Assembly (NCBI GenBank): GCA_963522175.1
Contig: CAUQXC010000003.1
Location: forward strand, 124,001-188,000
Length of the DNA: 64,000 nucleotides
Direction of reading: 5' to 3'
Source of the DNA: CAKAHY01 sp963522175
GTDB taxonomy: Bacteria > Bacillota > Clostridia > Lachnospirales > Lachnospiraceae
A program made the translations under genes and the position numbers. This document shows, one piece after another, positions 33,646 to 43,480 of this stretch; the stretch's first letter is position 1, and each line of letters starts with the position of its first letter. The notes beneath the pieces are model-generated. The model did not search any database and had not been told where the DNA came from. It saw nothing but the letters and a program-made list of their open reading frames with translations.

Positions 33646-35808
33646 ATGGCAACAAAAATAGCTCTTGCCGGTAACCCTAATACCGGTAAAACGACTCTTT
33701 TCAACGCACTTACAGGCTCCAACCAATATGTAGGTAACTGGCCGGGTGTTACCGTTGAAAAGAAGGAAGGAAAATTAAAAGGACATAAGGATGTTATAGT
33801 CACCGACCTTCCCGGAATTTATTCATTATCACCATACACCTTGGAGGAGGTTGTTGCAAGAAATTATCTTTTAAACGATAAACCTGATGCAATCTTAAAC
33901 ATTATAGACGGTACCAACCTTGAGCGTAACCTCTACTTGAGCACACAGCTTGTCGAGCTCGGACTTCCTATGGTTATAGCGGTAAACATGGCGGACATTC
34001 TTGCAAAAAGCGGCGAGGTTTTAAATATTGAAGCATTGTCGGCTGCAATAGGCTGCCCTGTAGTTGAAATTTCCGCACTTAAAGGTAAAGGAGTTACCGA
34101 AGCGGCAAACAAGGTTGTAAGCATTGCCAATGCAGGCATGAAATCAAACCTACAACACAAATTCGACAGCAAGATTGAAAGTGCTCTCACAAACATTGCA
34201 CATATTGCTTTAAAAGACATTCCGGAGAATCTTAAGCGTTGGTACTCCGTTAAGCTTTTTGAGCGTGACGAGAAAATTATCAAAAGCTTAAAAATAGACA
34301 ATGATACCTTGACAAGAATAGAAAATGAAATCTCAAATACCGAGCGTGCTTTGGATGACGATTCGGAAAGTATCATCACAACGGAAAGATACAGCTATAT
34401 TTCTACCATTATAGATTCCTGCTATAAGAAGAGAAATAAGCAAAAGTTAAGTATTTCGGATAAAATAGACCAAATTGTTACAAACCGTGTTTTGGCATTG
34501 CCTATTTTTGCGGCTATCATGTTCCTCGTTTATTATCTTTCCATCACCACAGTAGGTACACAGATGACGGACTGGGTAAACGATGTCGCTTTTGGTGAAG
34601 AGGGTATTCCTAAGTATATCGATGCCGCTTTAACATCTCTTAACACCGCTCCTTGGCTTTCAGGACTTCTTAAGGACGGTATAGTGGCAGGTGTGGGTGC
34701 CGTACTCGGTTTCCTCCCTCAGATGATAGTTTTGTATATCTTCCTTGCTTTCCTTGAGGGTTGCGGATACATGGCTCGTATAGCATTTATCCTCGACAGA
34801 GTATTTAAAAAGTTCGGTCTTTCCGGAAAAAGCTTTATTCCTATCCTTATCGGTACAGGTTGCAGCGTTCCGGGTATCATGGCTTCAAGAACCATTGAAA
34901 GCGATAAAGACAGACGTATGACTATTTTGACAACATCCTTCATGCCTTGCAGCGCAAAGCTTCCTATTATAGCTTTAATAGCGAGTGCTTTATTTGACGG
35001 CGAATGGTGGGTTGCTCCGAGCGCTTACTTTGTGGGTATAGGCGCAATACTTTTTTCAGGTATAGTTCTTAAAAAGACCTTTATGTTTGCGGGAGATACC
35101 ACTCCTTTCGTTATAGAGCTTCCTGCTTACCACCTTCCTACTTTTGAGAATGTAGCCCGTTCAGTTTGGGAAAGAGCTTCAAGCTTTGTTAAAAAGGCAG
35201 GTAGCGTTATCCTTCTTGCAACCGTACTTATATGGTTTCTGTCAAACTTCGGTATAGTTGACGGACAATTCACAATGGTTGAAGATCTTGACCAAGGCTT
35301 CCTTTCTTATATAGGAAGAACTTTTGCATGGATATTCGCTCCTCTCGGTTGGGGACAATGGAGAGCAGCCGTTGCCGCTATTTCAGGGCTTGTTGCAAAG
35401 GAAAACGTAGTAGGTACCTTCGGAGTTCTTTACGGCTTTGGAGAACTTTCGAATGAAGCCGTAGAAATCTGGGGAACCTTAAGAGACGCTTTTACTCCTG
35501 CCGCAGCTTACAGCTTCCTCGTATTTAACCTGCTTTGTGCCCCTTGCTTTGCGGCTATAGGTGCGATTAAGAGAGAGATGAACTCTGCAAAGTGGACTTG
35601 GTTTGCTATAGCTTATCAATGTATCTTCGCTTATATGGTTGCTCTTATAGTATACCAGATAGGAAATATTATCTCCGGCGGAGCTATGGATGTTGTAGGT
35701 CTTGCCATTGCATTAGTCTTTATAGCTGTGCTCCTCTACTTCCTCTTCAGACCTAACAAGTTTAAAAATGCAAAAGCAGGCGTTTCAAGTGTTAAGGCTA
35801 ACTCATAA
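33646..35808 (+). CDS. feoB: Ferrous iron transporter B
   Basis: 720 residues. The N-terminal G domain has G1 GNPNTGKTTLFNALTG (about 9-24), G2/G3 region NWPGVTVEKKEG and DLPGIYSLSPYT, and G4 VNMAD. A helical GDI region follows, then about nine membrane spans with two Gate motifs (GTGCSVPGIMASR and LLCAPCFAAIGAIKREM). Imports Fe(II) under anaerobic conditions. Standard length. Third gene of the feo operon, followed by the FeoB-associated Cys-rich peptide. Confidence 0.97.
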   Translation: MATKIALAGNPNTGKTTLFNALTGSNQYVGNWPGVTVEKKEGKLKGHKDVIVTDLPGIYSLSPYTLEEVVARNYLLNDKPDAILNIIDGTNLERNLYLSTQLVELGLPMVIAVNMADILAKSGEVLNIEALSAAIGCPVVEISALKGKGVTEAANKVVSIANAGMKSNLQHKFDSKIESALTNIAHIALKDIPENLKRWYSVKLFERDEKIIKSLKIDNDTLTRIENEISNTERALDDDSESIITTERYSYISTIIDSCYKKRNKQKLSISDKIDQIVTNRVLALPIFAAIMFLVYYLSITTVGTQMTDWVNDVAFGEEGIPKYIDAALTSLNTAPWLSGLLKDGIVAGVGAVLGFLPQMIVLYIFLAFLEGCGYMARIAFILDRVFKKFGLSGKSFIPILIGTGCSVPGIMASRTIESDKDRRMTILTTSFMPCSAKLPIIALIASALFDGEWWVAPSAYFVGIGAILFSGIVLKKTFMFAGDTTPFVIELPAYHLPTFENVARSVWERASSFVKKAGSVILLATVLIWFLSNFGIVDGQFTMVEDLDQGFLSYIGRTFAWIFAPLGWGQWRAAVAAISGLVAKENVVGTFGVLYGFGELSNEAVEIWGTLRDAFTPAAAYSFLVFNLLCAPCFAAIGAIKREMNSAKWTWFAIAYQCIFAYMVALIVYQIGNIISGGAMDVVGLAIALVFIAVLLYFLFRPNKFKNAKAGVSSVKANS

Positions 35809-35835
35809 TTTTATATTAATTATAGGAGACACATT

Positions 35836-35973
35836 ATGGGAAATATTATTTTCGGTGCTATTGCACTGTTACTTATAGGTTCCGCTGCATACGGAATTTA
35901 TAAAAACAAAAAATCAGGCAAGGGTACTTGCGGTTGTAACGGCGGAAGCGGTTGCGACCACCATTGCCACTAA
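35836..35973 (+). CDS. FeoB-associated Cys-rich membrane peptide
   Basis: 45 residues: one N-terminal membrane span (NIIFGAIALLLIGSAAYGIY, residues 3-22), a Lys-rich turn, and a C-terminal tail with four Cys and three His (CGCNGGSGCDHHCH). It matches the short peptides found after feoB in Firmicutes. The metal-binding tail may hand iron to or from FeoB; the role is unproven. TAGGAG ribosome site, 27 bases after feoB, then a strong terminator. Confidence 0.85.
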   Translation: MGNIIFGAIALLLIGSAAYGIYKNKKSGKGTCGCNGGSGCDHHCH

Positions 35974-35982
35974 TCAAACAAT

Positions 35983-36028
35983 AAAAAAGGAGTTGCTACA
36001 GCACAGTCTATAGCGGCTCCTTTTTTTT
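35983..36028. terminator. Bidirectional terminator between feo operon and the GTPase-NYN gene
   Basis: AAAAAAGGAG (35983-35992) pairs with CTCCTTTTTT (from 36017), with further inner GCT/AGC pairing, flanked by A and T runs on either side. The GTPase gene stop at 36008 lies inside it. Confidence 0.75.
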
Positions 36029-38641
36029 CCTTAGCCTTATATCTTCAATTACCTTTTTTGACCTTTCATCAATACCGTCAAGCAGATAGTTTTTGTTATT
36101 TATATTACCTTCCTTATGCTCTCTTATTCTCTGTGCGGAAATCCTGTCTATTTCCTCTTTAAGCTCTCTGGAACTCATGAGCAGGCAGCCTGTTGAGCGG
36201 ATTATTATTTGCTCCAAGCCGTCTGAGGTTACTACCGTTATGGCGGCTTTTTTCACCATTTTTTTTGCCGTTTTTTCAATATACTGATCCGCCGTCTCTG
36301 CCGTTTTTGTGTATACAATATCTATATTGTGATAACGTAAAATATCGGTTCCCCTGTGCGGAACCTTGTAGGCATCAAAAACTATAATCACTTCGGCACT
36401 AATGTAAGCTTTATATGCCGATATTATGTCTATGAGCCTGTCTCTTGCGGCATCTATATTTATATTCATAAGCTCTCTAAGCTCAGCCCACGCAAATATA
36501 ACGTTATATCCGTCAATCAGTATATATTCTTTTAATTTCTCCTGTTTTTTAAACACGTATTCCTTTTCAGAAACAGCTTTTCTTACAGGTCTGTCCCAAT
36601 CACCGACTCTGGATACAACCTTTCCGTAAGTTCGCTCAAAGATTTCCATCAATTCTTTTGATGTAGCCTTTTCAATATCGTAGTTTGATCTTACAAGCTC
36701 CGGCTCTTCTTCAACTTTCTCGTTGTAAAAATCACCTTCCGTAGACAAATGAATATACTCGTGAACCTTATCCCACTCAACTATAAATGCCTCACCATGA
36801 GAGCAAAATATTGAGTATGCCGGATTTTCGGTGTCAAATTCAGGCTTATAGGTGTTGTTTTCCAAAACTTCTTTTTCATTATGACATTCTCCGTACTCTC
36901 TGAAGCTGAGACTTAAACTTCCCTCTCCTCCGGTATACGAAGCCAAACTTATATTATAATTTTGTATGGTCGCCAAAGGCACATAACCCTTGATATAGGC
37001 AAGTCCCTCTCCTACGTCCGGACTTTCAAAGACTGCACTCATATTGTTAAGGTCATTTAAAGCACGTCCCAGATTTCCTTCGGGTAAAACGAGCTCAAAG
37101 TCATAATAAGGCTCCAGCAAAATACTTTCAGCATGCATAAGCCCGTGCCTGAGAGCCCTGAAAGCGGCCTCTCTCAAATCTCCTCCTTCAGTATGTTTAT
37201 TGTGTATCTTGGCATTGACTATCTCTATTTCCAGGTCCGTAAGCTCCAGCCCCATAAGAACCCCTTTAAGCTCTGAATTCTTAAGCTGTTCCGCTATACT
37301 GCCAGCACTGCCGGAACCGGAGTTGTCGCTCTTAAGCCTTGATACAACATTTATTCCCTGCCCCCTTTTAGCAGGCTTTATAAGAAGATGAACCTCGGCA
37401 TAATGCCTTAAGGGCTCAAAATGTCCCAATCCCAAAACCTCGTTTTTTATACTTTCTTTATACACTATATGTGCATCCGTAAATTCCACATCGAGGTCAA
37501 ATCTTTCTTTAATCTTCGTTTTCAGAACCTCGGACTGTACTTCGCCCATAAGCCTTAAGTTCAGACTGTTATCTGAAGCATTATAACTTATATCAAGCTC
37601 CGGCTCTTCCTCATTTAAGATTCTAAGCTTGGGATATGCAGCCTTTGCATCCTGTCCCTCATCCAAAACCATTCTGTAGCTAAGCACGGGCTCCGTTTTC
37701 GGAAGCTTTGTCATCTCGTCTCCAAAGCACTGACCTATATAGCTTTTATTTAAGCCCGTCAGGACACATATGCTTCCGGCATGGACTTCGGTAATCACAT
37801 CGAATTTATCACCGTTATAAAGGCGTATCTGATTGATTTTTTCCCCTTCCAAACTCTGCTTTGCCTTAAGCGTTCCTCCGCTTACTTTTATATGAGTGAG
37901 TCTAAGTCCTGTTTTATCTCTGCTTATTTTATAGACGATTCCCGAAAAATCCCCCGTATAGTCTTTCTTTACGGTAAATTTTTCAAGAGCCTCAAGCAAT
38001 GTATCAATACCTGTATGCTTTACGGCGGAACCGAAAAATACCGGAAATATTTTTCTCTTACTTATCAAATATGAAATATCACTGTCTTCCAGAGAAGAAT
38101 TTTCAAGATATTTGTTCATCATAGCTTCATCCGATAAGGAAATCTCCTCATACATCCCGTCTATATTTTCACCGGTGAAATCTATACAATCGACGCTTAA
38201 CTTGGAGCGTATATCTTTCAAAAGCTCATCCTTATCTTTTTTTGCTATATCCATTTTATTGACAAATATAAAGCAGGGAATATTATATCTTTCGAGAAAC
38301 CTGAACAAAGTCTTCGTATGGCTTTGCACCCCCGACAGACCCGAAACCGTAATAACCGCATAATCAAGTATCTTAAGCGTTCTTTCGGTTTCACTGCCGA
38401 AATCCACGTGTCCCGGCGTGTCTACAAGCTGTATAGCAAGCTTATCCGTCTTTATCAGAGCGGTTTTTGAGTATACCGTTATTCCCCTGCCTCTCTCTAT
38501 ATCATCCGTATCAAAAAAACTGTCTTTGTTGTCTACTTTTCCCGCACTTCTTATAGTCTCCGTCTTATAAAGCAAACTTTCACATAAACTGGTTTTCCCT
38601 GCATCCACATGTGCCAGAATACCTAAGCAGATATTTTTCAT
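36008..38641 (-). CDS. TetM/EF-G-like translational GTPase fused to a C-terminal NYN (YacP-like) RNase domain
   Basis: 877 residues from ATG at 38639-38641 (MKNICLGILAHVDAGKTSL); the upstream in-frame extension is hydrophobic and lacks homology. G motifs: AHVDAGKT, RGRGITV, DTPGHVDFGSE, VNKMD. EF-G-type domains II-V follow to about residue 690. Residues 705-835 (YILIDGYNVIFAW, VIIVFDAYKV, TADQYIEKTAKK, VVTSDGLEQ) form a NYN domain with its acidic residues. Relatives of the first part are ribosomal protection proteins, but sequence and fusion set it apart, so tetracycline resistance should not be assumed. It may release or cut RNA at stalled ribosomes (inference). Confidence 0.82.
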   Translation of the reverse strand: MKNICLGILAHVDAGKTSLCESLLYKTETIRSAGKVDNKDSFFDTDDIERGRGITVYSKTALIKTDKLAIQLVDTPGHVDFGSETERTLKILDYAVITVSGLSGVQSHTKTLFRFLERYNIPCFIFVNKMDIAKKDKDELLKDIRSKLSVDCIDFTGENIDGMYEEISLSDEAMMNKYLENSSLEDSDISYLISKRKIFPVFFGSAVKHTGIDTLLEALEKFTVKKDYTGDFSGIVYKISRDKTGLRLTHIKVSGGTLKAKQSLEGEKINQIRLYNGDKFDVITEVHAGSICVLTGLNKSYIGQCFGDEMTKLPKTEPVLSYRMVLDEGQDAKAAYPKLRILNEEEPELDISYNASDNSLNLRLMGEVQSEVLKTKIKERFDLDVEFTDAHIVYKESIKNEVLGLGHFEPLRHYAEVHLLIKPAKRGQGINVVSRLKSDNSGSGSAGSIAEQLKNSELKGVLMGLELTDLEIEIVNAKIHNKHTEGGDLREAAFRALRHGLMHAESILLEPYYDFELVLPEGNLGRALNDLNNMSAVFESPDVGEGLAYIKGYVPLATIQNYNISLASYTGGEGSLSLSFREYGECHNEKEVLENNTYKPEFDTENPAYSIFCSHGEAFIVEWDKVHEYIHLSTEGDFYNEKVEEEPELVRSNYDIEKATSKELMEIFERTYGKVVSRVGDWDRPVRKAVSEKEYVFKKQEKLKEYILIDGYNVIFAWAELRELMNINIDAARDRLIDIISAYKAYISAEVIIVFDAYKVPHRGTDILRYHNIDIVYTKTAETADQYIEKTAKKMVKKAAITVVTSDGLEQIIIRSTGCLLMSSRELKEEIDRISAQRIREHKEGNINNKNYLLDGIDERSKKVIEDIRLRKKKEPL

Positions 38642-38714
38642 TAATCCTTTATGCCGTATAAAACCGACACAGCTCCTTTCAAAATATACGATAAGTATAG
38701 CATTTTTGAGCAAT

Positions 38715-38750
38715 AAAAAAAAGATGATAAGTCGAAAATGACTTATCATC
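38715..38750 (-). terminator. Strong terminator of the surface-protein gene
   Basis: Perfect 11-bp stem: GATGATAAGTC at 38723-38733 and its complement at 38740-38750, loop of six, followed on the minus strand by eight T. Confidence 0.9.
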
Positions 38751-38760
38751 CTTTAAAATA

Positions 38761-41700
38761 TTACTTAATTAAAGTAACAGCTGAATTTGTTTTATTGATC
38801 TTCACAGTCAAAGTCTTATAATTGTTCACTTTAACAGTAACCGTATTTTCGCCGTTAACGAAGGCTTCATAATTTAATATAAGACTTTCGGGACTTCCGT
38901 AACCATTATTACCTATTATAAATACATTTTTATTTGCCGAATATCTGTATTCGGTCACACCCGAAAGCAAGGTATATGCCGTTTGATTTACCGTAACTTC
39001 CGCACCTTCCTTCAATGCTTTGAAAAACTCACCTGCCGTACCTGAATTAAGCTGAATCACAACTCCTCGGGTAAAGAAGCCGTTATCTTTTACATTCTGC
39101 ACCTTAGGAGCATCTGCAAGAGAAGCATCTTCTCCCTCTTCATCCTCGGAAGAAGCGGCATTTGTTACTACCTTACCGGTATTGTCAAGTGTTATGGTAA
39201 ACTCTTTGTAGCCCTCGGCTTTAATACTTATAACCGTATTTCCTGTAGCATTTACGGTATTTCCGAATACTATCTTATCATCACGTCCGTTTCCGTCAGT
39301 ACCCAAGGTATATACATTTCCGGTATATCTATATGGGTAATCACCTCTGCTGACATACTCATATTCCACACCGTTTACACTTACTTTAGCCTTTACATCC
39401 GAAGAATTTGTTTTAACAAGCTTTGATAAGAAATCTACAACCGCTCTGTCACTTGCATTGTACTCAATCTTCAAGCCCTTACCCGAATATTGACTATCCT
39501 GTTTACCTGTCGCTTTGTATGCCGGTACTTCCTTCTGCTCTCCTTCGCTTCCCGGATTTGAAGGCTGAGTTTGAGATGAAGAACCTGAGCCTTTTGTAAG
39601 GTTAAATGTCAAGGTTGAGCCCGATGAAGAGCTTACAACAACCGTATTATCCCCATCTCTGAATACCGAAGCTGCAATATGTAAGTATTTATTCGCTCCG
39701 CCTTCAATTCTGTTCTTCTGACCTACCTTATAACGACTGTTCTCAAGACTTGTTAAACTTTTTTCGATTTTTTGTCCGTTAACACTGACTTCTATAGTAT
39801 GGAACTTATTGGCTTTTTTATCCTTTGCTCCTCCAAGCCATACAGCTACAGGATCCGCTGTCTTGTCAGCTTCCGGATCTGCGGTTCTAGGTTCAAATTC
39901 AATAACATACTTATCCGGCTCTGAGAAATAACCGTTTCCTCCTTTTTCGAATACGCTGTTTTTAAACTTAAACTCTCTTGCACCGTTCGTGCTTGAGCTT
40001 GTTCCTCCCTTATCCGGCGTTGACGGATTTGTATTATTTCCGGCTGTTTCCTTCTTAATTGTAAAACTTAAGGTATCATAGCCCGGTACGGAAATCTCCA
40101 CATTATTATCACCGTCTCTGAATGCCGAAGCTGAGAGATGCAGGTACTTGTAAGCACCGCCATAGGCACTGTTTGCAGACTGACCTATATAATATTCTCC
40201 CTCTTGTACTGTTGTAAGAGCTTTGCTATAAACAGTGTCATTTACCTTTACCTGAATACCCGCGGTACCTAACCACTTAATGATATTCTTATCCGCTTCC
40301 GCGCCTTCAAGCTCGAACTCTACGACATACTTAGCCGTCTCAATGGCAAACATAGGATTTTTAGGAACATAAGTACTTGATTTATACTTAGGTGTTGTAG
40401 CGGTCTGTCCGGCGTTATTGTTATCCTCAGCCTTTGAAACCGTAAAGCTCACGCTCTTCTGACCGTAGCCCTGCGCACGTACGACAAGCTTGTACTCACC
40501 TTCTTTTGTAAGAGTATTCTTTGCAAGTATAATCTTACCGTCGTTCACCGTATATCCTATATCGCTTCCTTCCTGACCTACAGGACGAACCGTTCTTTCC
40601 TTATTTTCCGAATCAAGCAAATGAACTTCCGCCAAATTTCTAAGGAAGCTGCCCTTGTTTGCATCATCCGAACTTGCCTTAAATACAAGCTCATTTCCAA
40701 GCTTAGGCTCTTTGGTTTCAAGCTTTAATTCAAATACTTCTTCAATACGCTTAACAACAAGCTCTATCTCCTGCTTTTTGTATCCGGTTGCAATTATAGT
40801 AAGCTTATGCTTTCCTACATAAGGCTGTCCGTACGAAGCTTTAACGGTACTTGCTTTAATTATAAGCTTACCGTTCTCAATCTTATACTGCTCTAAGTTG
40901 GCATCCTTTCTAAGAGCGGTGCCGTTTCCGTTTAAGTATATTTCGGTAATATTTTCCAAGTACTTAGGATTTGCAAAGCTAAGCTCAAAATCCTGACCTT
41001 CATTTACGGTAGTTCCCGTTACGCTTCCGGCATCCTCGCCCTTTGACTCTGAAAGTCTCTCAACAGGACCCAAGTTGCCGTCTTCAAGAACTCTCTTTAT
41101 ATTAGCCGGATAAGTTATTGTTTTTGTACTGCCCTCAAGATACTTTGCAAAGGTAAGAACTTCGTTATTTTCAAGTCTTGCATCCTTAACCTTATTAAGG
41201 AAATCCGACTGACTGTAAACAGCCTTTATATCTTCTTTTAACACACCCTCAGGATTTTGACGTGCAAAAAATCTTTCAACAACCTTGGTTGAATTTTCGT
41301 TTCTTAAGCCTATTTCATTAAGAACAAGGGCATTTGCCAAAAGCTCATGCTCAAACAAAAGGTTTGCATTGATATTGTATGTAGAGCCGCCTGACGAACC
41401 GTCGCCTTTAGAGCCGCCACCTATGGAACCGCCTGAACCTGTAGCTGATGAATACAAGTCGATATCGGCATTTGCTCCTACCGAATTGGTACTCGCTCCT
41501 ACTTCAAACTTCTTGCTCATTGTCTTATAGCCGTCTGCACGAACCGTTACCTCATAAATTCCGGCTTCGGTTATAAGCTTTGTTACTTCTTTTGTATCCT
41601 TGTTTTCATGCTTTTCATAAATATGAAGCACGTCTCCTATAACTGAATACTGCTCAATATTTTTTAATGCCTTAACTTCACCGTTAGGGAACTTTAAATC

Positions 41701-43356
41701 AACCCCCGTTACAGGCATTTTAAGGTCATTACCGAAGGTTTCGTTGTTAGGACCCGTTATCTTAAATATTACATCTGCCGCACCCACCTTAGGATTAGGT
41801 GTTTCCGTACTCTGGTTAAGCTTGTAATTCACATTGCTTACCAAATGTACAGGAACGGTATATTTATCCGCACTGTAGTCGGAAGCTATATTCACAAAGT
41901 ATCTTCCTCTGTTTACAACATTTGTTTGAGGCAACCTTATCTTTATAACTCCCGTAGTTCCGTACTGAGTTTCAATAGATGACTCATAAACCGGATTTGT
42001 CTTTAAAAGCTTATATTCATAATCTAAAATCTTAATTTCGGATATAGCATCAAACCACTTTTTGCTGTTTTCATCAAGAGAGAGTTTGATTACTATTTGA
42101 CCGTTTCCTACACTGTCTATCTCCACATCCGGAGCATAGTTTGCTTTAGGCAAATTCTTGGACTTGTTTATTTTCTTTGAATTTGTTAAGTCGAAAGTGG
42201 ATGTTGAAGGGAATCTTCTTACATTTCCGTTCTCATCGTAATTACTCAAATGATAATCAAATACGCTTATAGGTCCGTTTGTAAGAATATATGCCGGAGC
42301 CGATGACAAACTTCCTACGCTTGGAGCCGCATCCGTCTTTCCGTTCGTATAAGTAAGTTTTTCCTTCTTACCATCGGTTTTTCTCTCAACTTCTATATTT
42401 TTAGGAGCTACAACGGTGCTTGCCCACTTTACAACTTTACCCGTATCATCAACCTTTGATATGGCTGAAGATACTTCAACACCGTTTACATATATATTGT
42501 AGTCCTCATATGTTCCTTCATTAAAAGTTACAACGGCATACTCTATCCATCCCAAATCAACGAGCTTTGTAAAATTAGCCGAAAGCAGACTTGTTTCCGC
42601 TACATTACCGTTACTTCCGGAATTATCCGTTCCGTTGTTTTGGTTGTTCTGATTATTTTGATTACCTTGGTTGTTCTGCGGATTTTGGTTGCTTCCGCTT
42701 CCCTGTTCATTTGAGGAAGAACCTGTATTTCCCGAACCGCCTGATGAAGAGCCTCCTCTTGAAGAACCGCCTCTTGTACTTCCGCCCGATGAAGAGCCTA
42801 CTCTACCACCGCCTACCGAAGAACCTCCTCTTGTGCCGCCCGTTCTGAGAGCACTTTTATCCGATTCTGCCTGACTGCTTTGTCCCTTACCCGGCACAAA
42901 ATGAATACTTCCGTTTTCTTCAATCCATCTTCCGTCAGCATCTACAAGATAGCCATCCGGTGTCTTTGTGCTTGTGTAAAGTCTTCCTTCCGTAGCATCC
43001 TTCACCGCTGAAAAATAATAGCAGTAACCGTCTATCCACTGCCATCCCGTAAGCATTTTTCCCTTTGCTCCGTCACTGAGAGTATTAAAATAATACCAAT
43101 TTCCGTCAGCCGCCTTAAACCAGCCTGTCTTCATATCTCCTGTAGCCGTATCAAGATAATACCAGTCCTCACCAAGCTTAATAAAGCCTTTTGCAAGAAC
43201 TCCCGCCTCGCTGTAATACTTCCAGGAATTTCCTTCCTGTTTCCAACCTGTTGCTCCCGCCTGTGCGGCAGATACCGTATTTGTAAATGCCGTAGCTGAA
43301 ATTAAAGTTGCGCTTAAAATACTCAAATATGAATTTTTAAGTGTTCCTTTTCTCAT
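38761..43356 (-). CDS. Giant surface protein with choline-binding-type repeats and haemoglobin-interacting (HID/DUF1533-like) domains
   Basis: 1,531 residues. Signal peptide (about 1-31), then cell-wall/choline-binding repeats to about 145 (GWKQEGNSWKYYSEAGVLAKG, GDMKTGWFKAADGNWYYFN). A Gly/Ser/Asn/Gln-rich linker covers about 165-255. The rest is a chain of beta-rich modules: HID-like units with pattern ITEIYLNG, YKIENGKLIIKA, GKHKLTIIATGY near 795-880 and 885-985, and four related C-terminal units sharing FRDGDN or GNTV with GY/NYK (about 1005-1531). HID domains of streptococcal Shr-type proteins bind haemoglobin. No LPXTG motif; attachment is probably through the N-terminal repeats. A promoter with two iron-box palindromes suggests iron control. 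Ligand is inferred. Confidence 0.78.
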   Translation of the reverse strand: MRKGTLKNSYLSILSATLISATAFTNTVSAAQAGATGWKQEGNSWKYYSEAGVLAKGFIKLGEDWYYLDTATGDMKTGWFKAADGNWYYFNTLSDGAKGKMLTGWQWIDGYCYYFSAVKDATEGRLYTSTKTPDGYLVDADGRWIEENGSIHFVPGKGQSSQAESDKSALRTGGTRGGSSVGGGRVGSSSGGSTRGGSSRGGSSSGGSGNTGSSSNEQGSGSNQNPQNNQGNQNNQNNQNNGTDNSGSNGNVAETSLLSANFTKLVDLGWIEYAVVTFNEGTYEDYNIYVNGVEVSSAISKVDDTGKVVKWASTVVAPKNIEVERKTDGKKEKLTYTNGKTDAAPSVGSLSSAPAYILTNGPISVFDYHLSNYDENGNVRRFPSTSTFDLTNSKKINKSKNLPKANYAPDVEIDSVGNGQIVIKLSLDENSKKWFDAISEIKILDYEYKLLKTNPVYESSIETQYGTTGVIKIRLPQTNVVNRGRYFVNIASDYSADKYTVPVHLVSNVNYKLNQSTETPNPKVGAADVIFKITGPNNETFGNDLKMPVTGVDLKFPNGEVKALKNIEQYSVIGDVLHIYEKHENKDTKEVTKLITEAGIYEVTVRADGYKTMSKKFEVGASTNSVGANADIDLYSSATGSGGSIGGGSKGDGSSGGSTYNINANLLFEHELLANALVLNEIGLRNENSTKVVERFFARQNPEGVLKEDIKAVYSQSDFLNKVKDARLENNEVLTFAKYLEGSTKTITYPANIKRVLEDGNLGPVERLSESKGEDAGSVTGTTVNEGQDFELSFANPKYLENITEIYLNGNGTALRKDANLEQYKIENGKLIIKASTVKASYGQPYVGKHKLTIIATGYKKQEIELVVKRIEEVFELKLETKEPKLGNELVFKASSDDANKGSFLRNLAEVHLLDSENKERTVRPVGQEGSDIGYTVNDGKIILAKNTLTKEGEYKLVVRAQGYGQKSVSFTVSKAEDNNNAGQTATTPKYKSSTYVPKNPMFAIETAKYVVEFELEGAEADKNIIKWLGTAGIQVKVNDTVYSKALTTVQEGEYYIGQSANSAYGGAYKYLHLSASAFRDGDNNVEISVPGYDTLSFTIKKETAGNNTNPSTPDKGGTSSSTNGAREFKFKNSVFEKGGNGYFSEPDKYVIEFEPRTADPEADKTADPVAVWLGGAKDKKANKFHTIEVSVNGQKIEKSLTSLENSRYKVGQKNRIEGGANKYLHIAASVFRDGDNTVVVSSSSGSTLTFNLTKGSGSSSQTQPSNPGSEGEQKEVPAYKATGKQDSQYSGKGLKIEYNASDRAVVDFLSKLVKTNSSDVKAKVSVNGVEYEYVSRGDYPYRYTGNVYTLGTDGNGRDDKIVFGNTVNATGNTVISIKAEGYKEFTITLDNTGKVVTNAASSEDEEGEDASLADAPKVQNVKDNGFFTRGVVIQLNSGTAGEFFKALKEGAEVTVNQTAYTLLSGVTEYRYSANKNVFIIGNNGYGSPESLILNYEAFVNGENTVTVKVNNYKTLTVKINKTNSAVTLIK

Positions 43357-43480
43357 TAAATCCTCCTATATTTTTGCTAATTTGTATAAATTGTAATCCA
43401 TTTCATATAAAAAATACTTAAATATTAAAAACGATTACTCATGAAATTTACGTTCTCTTACGAGAATTGATACACGAATC

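Noticed and set aside
36008..38641. Tetracycline resistance gene (TetM/TetW type)
   Set aside because: Similarity covers the general EF-G/TetM layout only. The C-terminal NYN fusion and lack of any mobile element or resistance leader argue against calling it a resistance determinant.
38641..38749. N-terminal membrane anchor on the GTPase-NYN protein
   Set aside because: The hydrophobic extension arises only if translation starts far upstream; the region also contains the likely promoter and leader, and homology begins exactly at the ATG at 38641.
42580..42850. Short tandem DNA repeats resembling a CRISPR or satellite array
   Set aside because: The repeats encode the Gly/Ser/Asn/Gln-rich linker of the surface protein; they are codon-level low complexity with no spacers.
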